From a virus, in IMG/VR virus record IMGVR_UViG_3300032087_004734, positions 1 to 20,223 of that record: a DNA stretch of 20,223 nt; one strand, written 5' to 3'. Position numbers and translations under genes: made by a program. Below the pieces are notes generated by a model. The model saw nothing but the letters and a program-made list of their open reading frames with translations, did not search any database and was not told where the DNA came from. Position 1 is the first letter of the stretch; each line of letters opens with the position of its first letter. Of the stretch, positions 14,994 to 20,223 are shown piece after piece.

Positions 14994-15002
14994 TACTATT
15001 TA
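14994..15002 (+). promoter_or_regulatory. Candidate late promoter motif TACTATTTA (before tape measure pair)
   Basis: An exact TACTATTTA lies in the 45-51 nt gap after the gp26/small-ORF pair, about 28 nt before the probable TTG start at 15031. It sits in an 11-nt palindrome CTATTTAATAG (14996-15006). Confidence 0.4.
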
Positions 15003-15030
15003 ATAGACGAGCTTTTATGAGGGTTTGTTC

Positions 15031-15372
15031 TTGAAGATTGATTTTGAAAATGAGATTCTCGATTTATCTGACTTTAAGAAGTTAGATGAGAATGAAGTAA
15101 TTAATGAAAACATTCTAAACGTCTTTGCTGCATGGCTTCAGTACCTCTTGTCTAAGATGTACAAAGGGCGTCGAATTCCTGTTCGTGTTCGAGGAAACAG
15201 AATAGAGGTTGAAAGATTCACTGATGCCTTGGTGAACGAAAAAAAGTATATGGATCTTATCAAGAAGTATGGTCTTGATGACCCCATGACATACAAGCAA
15301 AAAGCTAAACTTGATTTGGCTATCAAGAGATTCGAAAGAGAGTCAGGCATTACTTGGCCTATACGTCGCTGA
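15031..15372 (+). CDS. Unknown small protein with TTG start, before tape measure
   Basis: I do not recognise a named family for this 113-residue protein. It begins KIDFENEILDLSDFKKLDEN after the initiator. No ATG is available at the front. TTG at 15031 fits best because GAGGG at 15019-15023 lies 7 nt upstream; TTG 15025 is too close to that site. A central WLQYLLSKMYKGRRIPVRVR segment is followed by a basic, helical C-terminal half (YKQKAKLDLAIKRFERESGI). The gene sits between the gp26-like pair and the tape measure gene, 13 nt from the latter, so a role in tail initiation or hub assembly is likely (T4 has 27 and 28 here, neither of this size). No membrane segment or signal peptide is visible. 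Confidence 0.7.
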   Translation: MKIDFENEILDLSDFKKLDENEVINENILNVFAAWLQYLLSKMYKGRRIPVRVRGNRIEVERFTDALVNEKKYMDLIKKYGLDDPMTYKQKAKLDLAIKRFERESGITWPIRR

Positions 15373-15385
15373 AGGTAATTAAGTA

Positions 15386-17617
15386 ATGGCACGAGACCCA
15401 TCAGAGATAAAACGTGTAACTGATGCTATTGCAGCCGAAACCGCTGCACTAGATAGAGCAGCAAAAGCTCAAGAGAGAATGAATGCTGCCAAAGATCAGG
15501 GTAGCGACAGTTACAAGAAAGCCAAGCAGGACTATGACGACGCCACTGCTGCTGCGAAAAAGTACGGAAAAGAAATAGATAACATAAGGGGCAAAGCAGC
15601 AGAAGCTGGCGATGCGGTTACTACATTTGGTGCTGCAATTGCTTCAATGTCTCAAGAAGTAACCAGAAACATAGACATGGTTGCTGGGACAAGCATTACA
15701 AATCTTACTAGTGGCGTAGCTGGTCTCGCTGGGGAGATTAATAAGTATACTGTTGCTTTGGCTGATATGCAAACCGAAAGCCGACGAGCTACAGGCTTTC
15801 AACAAAGATATAATAGAGAATTCGTTCAGCTTAAAGGGCTTTTCCAAGCCATGGGTATCCCCATGGCAAACCTACAAAAAGCACAATTAGCACTCAACAA
15901 AGAGTTTGGAGCTTTTGACTTCCTGTCTGGAAATGCCCGACTTAACTTAACTACTTTAGTCGGACATTTTGGAGAGCTTGGCGCAGAGGCTGGCACAACA
16001 GCTAAAGCCATGGATTTGATGATGTTTTCATTCCACAAGAGCTATCAGTCAGCCAATGTGGCTCTTGCTGAAATGCAAGAATTTAGGAAAGAAGTCGGTC
16101 TTGGCATGGAGCAGTTATTGCAAAACTTCAATCAAATGGCTCCTGCTCTTGCAAGATTCGGAAATGCTGGAAAAGAGGTCTTTAAAGATCTTCAACGTTT
16201 TTCAAGGCAGTTCAACGTTGAAATTAAGAGCGCTTTTGATATTCAAGACCAGCTAGACACTTACAGGGGTGCATCAGAGATTGTAGGTAAGCTCCAGGCT
16301 CAGTTTGGGATGAGTCTAAACGCTGTTGAATTGATGAGGCAGCATGACCCGAGAAAGCGCCTTGAAATGGTTCAAAACGAGTTCTTTAGGCAAGGGCTTA
16401 CTATGGAGAGTATCGGCTATCGAGGGAGGCAAATGATAGCCGAAATCTTTACTAAAGGTGACGTGGACGCCGCCCAGAGAATATTCAGAAGGGGCATGGA
16501 CTTAAGAGCCGCTCAAGAAGATGTTGGAAGAGCAGATGACATGGGTGCCAAAGGTTTTGGTAAACGTTCCGATGAGATGACTGCACTTAATGAAATGCTT
16601 ATGGATAGTCTACAAAGAATTTTTGGCGGACACGAAGCTATTCTAGACGTCCAGTTAGCTATCTTGAGAGGGATGCAAAATAATATTGACTCTATTGCCC
16701 AGGCAACTGTTGGCGTTGCTGGTGCCAGATCAGGATTGGACCTAGCAGCATACGGTATCAGCGGTTATGTCGGTATCAAAGGGCTAACAGCCTTATTTAG
16801 GAATAAAGGTGTCGGCGGCGTAGTTGAGCAGATGGCTAAGGCTCCAGGTAGGATCGGGACCATCGGAAAAATACTCGCTGCTGTTGGTCTCGGCGGCGCT
16901 GCTGCCACCACAGTCATGACTAAAGGAGGTGGAGCGCAAGAGTTAGCGAAACAACTAGCAAAAGCATCAACTAAAGGACAGAGAATCCCAGTTGCAGGAA
17001 CCAGACCCAACACAGTAATTAATCCAAGAACAGGCGCTGACATCCAAAAAGGCGGCAATGCATTTAGAAAGATATTCGGGAAAAATAATGTCAATCCCAT
17101 TCAGGCAAATCCTGGTAACATTCCTGTAAATACTGCTTCACGCACCGCCGCTAAAGTCGCTGGAAAAGCAATAACAGGTGGTCTTAAGATGATCCCAGTC
17201 CTTGGAGCAGGAGCGAGTCTTTATGATGCATATCATAGGTTCCAACGAGGTGACAATATAGGGGCGGCAATGGAATTAGGGATGGCGGGTGTTAACCTGT
17301 TTGGCGGTAGCTTGGTTAGCACACTTGGACGAGCGGCTGTTACGAACGCTCTTGGATATGGTGGAATCATGGCTTATGATGCTTACGGAAATCCAACTCT
17401 TGCTACGCCTGCCACACAAGCGCCTGCTATGAATGTACCACCAGGAATTGACCCAGCCATTTTCAATGACCCCGCAGCCGCTCAAGGTCAAGGAGGAGTT
17501 CCAGGTGTGGTATATGTTGATGAGATGGTTTTGCCAATAACCTTCCAAGACAAAGATGGAACTCTTACAAAAACTGTAACCAGAGTCTTTAATCAAGAGC
17601 TTAGGTTTAATCAGTAG
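15386..17617 (+). CDS. Tape measure protein (T4 gp29 role)
   Basis: The 743-residue product has the classic tape measure layout. The N-terminus (about 1-75) is an Ala/Lys/Glu-rich coiled coil (DRAAKAQERMNAAKDQG), the middle is long and helical, and the C-terminal third holds hydrophobic segments around 448-472 (LDLAAYGISGYVGIKGLTAL), 490-512 (IGKILAAVGLGGAAATTVM), 594-612 (GLKMIPVLGAGASLY) and 625-652. These probably act in membrane passage during DNA entry. Tape measure length scales with tail length at about 0.15 nm per residue, giving roughly 110 nm here, similar to T4. It sets tube length and is ejected ahead of DNA. Position after tube and gp26-like genes and before baseplate genes supports the call. 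The ribosome site is a modest AAGG. Confidence 0.85.
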   Translation: MARDPSEIKRVTDAIAAETAALDRAAKAQERMNAAKDQGSDSYKKAKQDYDDATAAAKKYGKEIDNIRGKAAEAGDAVTTFGAAIASMSQEVTRNIDMVAGTSITNLTSGVAGLAGEINKYTVALADMQTESRRATGFQQRYNREFVQLKGLFQAMGIPMANLQKAQLALNKEFGAFDFLSGNARLNLTTLVGHFGELGAEAGTTAKAMDLMMFSFHKSYQSANVALAEMQEFRKEVGLGMEQLLQNFNQMAPALARFGNAGKEVFKDLQRFSRQFNVEIKSAFDIQDQLDTYRGASEIVGKLQAQFGMSLNAVELMRQHDPRKRLEMVQNEFFRQGLTMESIGYRGRQMIAEIFTKGDVDAAQRIFRRGMDLRAAQEDVGRADDMGAKGFGKRSDEMTALNEMLMDSLQRIFGGHEAILDVQLAILRGMQNNIDSIAQATVGVAGARSGLDLAAYGISGYVGIKGLTALFRNKGVGGVVEQMAKAPGRIGTIGKILAAVGLGGAAATTVMTKGGGAQELAKQLAKASTKGQRIPVAGTRPNTVINPRTGADIQKGGNAFRKIFGKNNVNPIQANPGNIPVNTASRTAAKVAGKAITGGLKMIPVLGAGASLYDAYHRFQRGDNIGAAMELGMAGVNLFGGSLVSTLGRAAVTNALGYGGIMAYDAYGNPTLATPATQAPAMNVPPGIDPAIFNDPAAAQGQGGVPGVVYVDEMVLPITFQDKDGTLTKTVTRVFNQELRFNQ

Positions 17618-17664
17618 CAAAAAGCATCTCAGCAACTAAATAAGTTTGTAGGAGATATACCACT

Positions 17665-18540
17665 ATGTCAACAGCTAATGGAAAATTCGGTTCTTCTGGA
17701 ATGCATGGAATGCTGCTGTACATACAGCATGTTCCAACTGGTCTTATAGTGGAGTTTCCCGCATTTTTAGAAAACTTCAGTGATCAGTATTCATCACACT
17801 GGAACAAGGAGCATGTTTTTGGTCGCATGGACCCAATTTCAACGTTTTCTCACACTGAAAGAAATTTATCTCTTGCGTGGCATGTTCCTGCTGAATCTTT
17901 CGAGGACGCACAAAGAAACTTAACAAAAGTAAACAAATTAATGTCTTTTTTGTATCCTCTATATGACTCCACATCTGCTGGTGGTGCAACAGCTATGAAT
18001 ATGGGACCGCTTTTGAGACTTAAGTTTGGAAACCTAGTCCAGTCTGCCAATGGCGGTGGTTTATTAGGTTGGGTTAACGGCTTTACTTTTGATCCAATGT
18101 TAGAATATGGTATGTTTCACAAAAAGTCTGACAAAGCAGCTACTGCGGGGAACAACACCTCAGCAGTACCAACAGCGGACGTAGAATATTATCCAAAAAC
18201 ATACAGACTAAACTGTGAATTGAATGTTTTACACGAGCATAAGCTTGGTTTTGAACCAAATAAGACATCAGGTTCCAAGAGTAAGTTTTCTTTACGATCT
18301 AGCAACGGCAAAGGCAACCAAAATAATTTTCCATATGAAGTGGGTAATGCACCACCACATACAGGCATTCTTAGCGCTCAGTGGAATTCAGAAAACAAAG
18401 GACCAGTAGAAGCCTCGGATCCAAATTACCAACGTGCCCTTGATCTAGCTATTCGCAGTAATTCTACACTTGGCGGGAGAGACAGGATCAGTGCTGCCGT
18501 AAACCAGACTATCTTATTCCCTTCCAAAGAGGAGAAGTAA
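17665..18540 (+). CDS. Baseplate / tube-initiation protein with GRMDPI motif (gp48/54-like role)
   Basis: This 291-residue protein carries VEFPAFLENFSDQYSSHWNK (29-48), VFGRMDPISTFSHTERNLSL (51-70) and PAESFEDAQRNLTKVNKLMS with FLYPLY (75-100), a pattern I recall from baseplate or hub proteins of many myophages. The arrangement of a strand pair, a helix ending in a YPLY-type motif, LLRLKFGNLV, then YYPKTYRLNCELNVLHEHKL fits the tube-like fold used by tail-tube initiators such as T4 gp48 and gp54. In T4 the genes after the tape measure are 48 and 54, which agrees. It would cap the baseplate and start tube growth. AGGAGA at 17650-17655 supports the ATG. The next gene starts on the base after its stop. 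Precise T4 equivalence is uncertain. Confidence 0.65.
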   Translation: MSTANGKFGSSGMHGMLLYIQHVPTGLIVEFPAFLENFSDQYSSHWNKEHVFGRMDPISTFSHTERNLSLAWHVPAESFEDAQRNLTKVNKLMSFLYPLYDSTSAGGATAMNMGPLLRLKFGNLVQSANGGGLLGWVNGFTFDPMLEYGMFHKKSDKAATAGNNTSAVPTADVEYYPKTYRLNCELNVLHEHKLGFEPNKTSGSKSKFSLRSSNGKGNQNNFPYEVGNAPPHTGILSAQWNSENKGPVEASDPNYQRALDLAIRSNSTLGGRDRISAAVNQTILFPSKEEK

Positions 18541-18882
18541 ATGACATACTCAAGGTACACTCGCCGTGAAATTTTTTTGAATGAAGATGAAGGATATAGA
18601 AAACAATTCTTTATCGACAGGGACATAGAACAAACTTTTCAGTATGAAATGCCAAAAATATCCTTCCCTTCGGAGGAAGTAATAGCTAGTCTCAATAATG
18701 TCCTGCAAGTCTGGGGATCGACAGATAAGCTTTATAATATTTCGAACAAATACTATGGTTCGCCAAATTATTGGTGGGTTATAGCGTGGTATAACGAAAA
18801 AGCATCTGAAGCAGAATTCAAGACAGGCGATCAGTATTATATACCACTGCCGCTAGACCAAGTATTGAGCTATATTGAATAG
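18541..18882 (+). CDS. 53: LysM-like baseplate protein (gp53-like)
   Basis: The 113-residue protein has a LysM-like C-terminal half: TDKLYNISNKYYGSPNYWWV (61-80), IAWYNEKAS, then FKTGDQYYIPLP (93-104), the pattern of a helix pair with a closing G-D-x-x-x-I-P strand. T4 baseplate wedge protein gp53 and P2 gpX share this fold and clamp baseplate subunits. T4 gp53 is longer (196), so this could be the minimal form. The N-terminal 40 residues are charged. The ATG follows the previous stop with no gap, and GAGGAG lies within the end of the previous gene. Position among baseplate genes agrees. A generic LysM-like tail protein is the alternative. Confidence 0.65.
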   Translation: MTYSRYTRREIFLNEDEGYRKQFFIDRDIEQTFQYEMPKISFPSEEVIASLNNVLQVWGSTDKLYNISNKYYGSPNYWWVIAWYNEKASEAEFKTGDQYYIPLPLDQVLSYIE

Positions 18883-18891
18883 AGGAAATGA

Positions 18892-20223
18892 ATGACTACA
18901 CCTCCAGTCAAGGACGATAAATATTGGAATAATGGAGAGGGTATTCATGACCCCGAAAATCCATATAATAGTCAAGACAACCTACCAGGATCCGACAATT
19001 ACGATCGGGAACTGGCTGCGATTGATGCTAACATAAGAAGACTAAGAAAGGACTTAAAAACAAGTCCTGCTAAAGAAGCAGCAGCATTAACTAAAGCTAT
19101 CCAAGCATTCGAAAAAAACGCTTACACTCGCCGCCAAGAAAGAGCGGGAAAAGAGACAGATTTACAAAGAAAAAAGAGAGAAAGAGCAGAATTCGAGGAT
19201 TCACCTTCTCGCCGCCGTGAAAGAGCGGTTCAGGCACAAAAAGATTTTCGAGATCTTAGTGATGAAAAGAGACTTCAATATTTTGATTCCTTGGTGCCAC
19301 TAGCGGGTGGTTATGTTAGGGACAAGAAAAATAATCTTTATTATGCGCTTGTCTATAAATCAGATCCAAACAGAATGTCTCCCAGAATTGAAATGTCTGA
19401 GGATGACACTGATAAACTATTAAAAGCAATTGTTAAGGCATTAAGCAGTGAAGGGGCGGATTTATACAAGCTTTTTAAAACAGGCGAATGGCCTGGTAGA
19501 TACGATGGCGACGGTCTTTACCGCACCACAGAACAAAATAGTAAAGCCCAGGTTCAGGTTGCCGAGGAGTCTCAAAAAGCAACACAAGAGCCACCTCCGC
19601 AATTACCAAAGTATATTCAGAACATACAAGCTCTTCTTATCAATGATATTGATACTATCTCTGAGAATTTTAGAAGATTTGATGCTAAGAACGGCGGAGT
19701 AAATAGTAAAGATATTTTAGCACTTGATAATCAATTTGAAGCAGGTGCTTTTATGAACAGAATGTCTGGATTTGCGACTCCTCACGGAATGATGTCTAGT
19801 TTCATACATGCAACACCAGCGCAGCTTAGTCTTTTGGTGCCAACAATGCGATTTTTCATGGTTGATTCTGAGGGCAAAGAAGAGGAAATATATTTTAGCG
19901 ATTATGGTGATGCAGAGCACATAAAGAAGATGGCGAAAATAAGACGTGATGGTTCAATTTATGAGTTTTTTGGTTCCAAGGCACAAAAAGGCGCACAAGC
20001 TGGAATAAGCAGTTTCGAATGGTCCATAAATACACTACACGAAGGACACTTCACATTTGACGCAACTTTAGACCTTTATTTTGGCTCTTTGGCTGAGTTA
20101 GCAAATAAAAATTATTTACAGTTTATATTCCCAACAGGACTTGAGGAACCCGAAGCACTTAAAGTTCAGGACCCGTACAGAAAACAATTTAGAGAAGCCG
20201 CAGGCGAAACGCCACGAGAAAAA
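18892..20223 (+). CDS. Large baseplate-region protein, unknown, cut by window end
   Basis: The frame is open from ATG 18892 through the last base, giving 444 residues without a stop; the true gene is longer. GAGGA at 18882-18886 precedes the start; an ATG at 18888 is in another frame. Residues 38-125 are a strongly charged, Arg/Lys/Glu-rich helical region with an internal repeat (TRRQERA at 79-85 and RRRERA at 107-112). Residues 225-245 are a Pro/Gln-rich linker. The rest (about 280-415) is folded and includes TPAQLSLLVPTMRFFMVDSE and FEWSINTLHEGHFTFDATLD, patterns I have seen in large myophage baseplate proteins without a firm name. It follows the gp53-like gene by 9 nt, so a hub or wedge role is likely. 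Confidence 0.75.
   Translation, partial: MTTPPVKDDKYWNNGEGIHDPENPYNSQDNLPGSDNYDRELAAIDANIRRLRKDLKTSPAKEAAALTKAIQAFEKNAYTRRQERAGKETDLQRKKRERAEFEDSPSRRRERAVQAQKDFRDLSDEKRLQYFDSLVPLAGGYVRDKKNNLYYALVYKSDPNRMSPRIEMSEDDTDKLLKAIVKALSSEGADLYKLFKTGEWPGRYDGDGLYRTTEQNSKAQVQVAEESQKATQEPPPQLPKYIQNIQALLINDIDTISENFRRFDAKNGGVNSKDILALDNQFEAGAFMNRMSGFATPHGMMSSFIHATPAQLSLLVPTMRFFMVDSEGKEEEIYFSDYGDAEHIKKMAKIRRDGSIYEFFGSKAQKGAQAGISSFEWSINTLHEGHFTFDATLDLYFGSLAELANKNYLQFIFPTGLEEPEALKVQDPYRKQFREAAGETPREK
19127..19228 (+). repeat. Imperfect in-frame 21-bp direct repeat
   Basis: Positions 19127-19147 and 19208-19228 are 21-bp copies, both starting CTCGCCGCC and ending GAAAGAGCGG, identical at 19 of 21 bases. They are 81 nt (27 codons) apart and encode matching Arg/Glu-rich segments in the charged helix of the terminal protein. 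Confidence 0.6.

Noticed and set aside
16765-17100. Minus-strand open frame with hydrophobic stretches that could look like a membrane protein
   Set aside because: It is the complement of Gly/Ala-rich tape measure codons; no start signal or independent support.

Overview
This window is the core structural gene cluster of a T4-superfamily myovirus (contractile-tailed phage). Every gene is on the + strand and the genes are tightly packed. I see no tRNA, integrase, transposon, CRISPR array or host-type metabolic gene. The proteins recognisable by motif are a gp21-like prohead protease, gp22-like scaffold, gp23-like major capsid protein, gp13/14/15-like neck proteins, gp18-like sheath, gp19-like tube, a gp26-like hub assembly protein, a tape measure protein and baseplate proteins. 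The style of the proteins (GIG-type fibre modules, a Gly-rich linker, an S21-like ribosomal protein) resembles uncultured marine or aquatic T4-like phages. The host cannot be named from this window.

Layout. Positions 1-119 are the tail of an upstream region, about 50% GC, with three adjacent small hairpins. Positions 120-713 encode the prohead protease. Positions 716-4462 hold a five-gene accessory block inserted between protease and scaffold: two fibre-like proteins built from the same short module, a small protein carrying protease-type cleavage motifs, a ribosomal protein bS21 homologue, and a beta-rich probable virion protein. Positions 4544-7296 encode scaffold and major capsid protein, closed by the one clear intrinsic terminator (7349-7377). 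Positions 7433-10106 encode three neck or tail-terminator proteins. Positions 10206-13862 encode an enlarged sheath and the tube. Positions 13920-14979 encode a gp26-like protein and an overlapping small ORF whose junction sits on a T7 run, a possible programmed frameshift. Positions 15031-17617 encode a small unknown protein and the tape measure protein. Positions 17665-20223 encode baseplate proteins, the last cut by the window edge.

How it fits together. Scaffold and capsid subunits assemble into a prohead, the protease trims them, the neck proteins close the head, and the tube and sheath polymerise from a baseplate with length set by the tape measure. A recurrent motif, TACTATTTA or a near match, lies in nearly every non-coding gap of about 40 nt or more from 4463 onward, 20-70 nt before a start codon, and is a good candidate for a phage-specific late promoter. 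The most notable items are the phage bS21 gene, which also lacks a Shine-Dalgarno sequence although nearly all neighbours have one, the possible T7 frameshift, and the shared intergenic motif.
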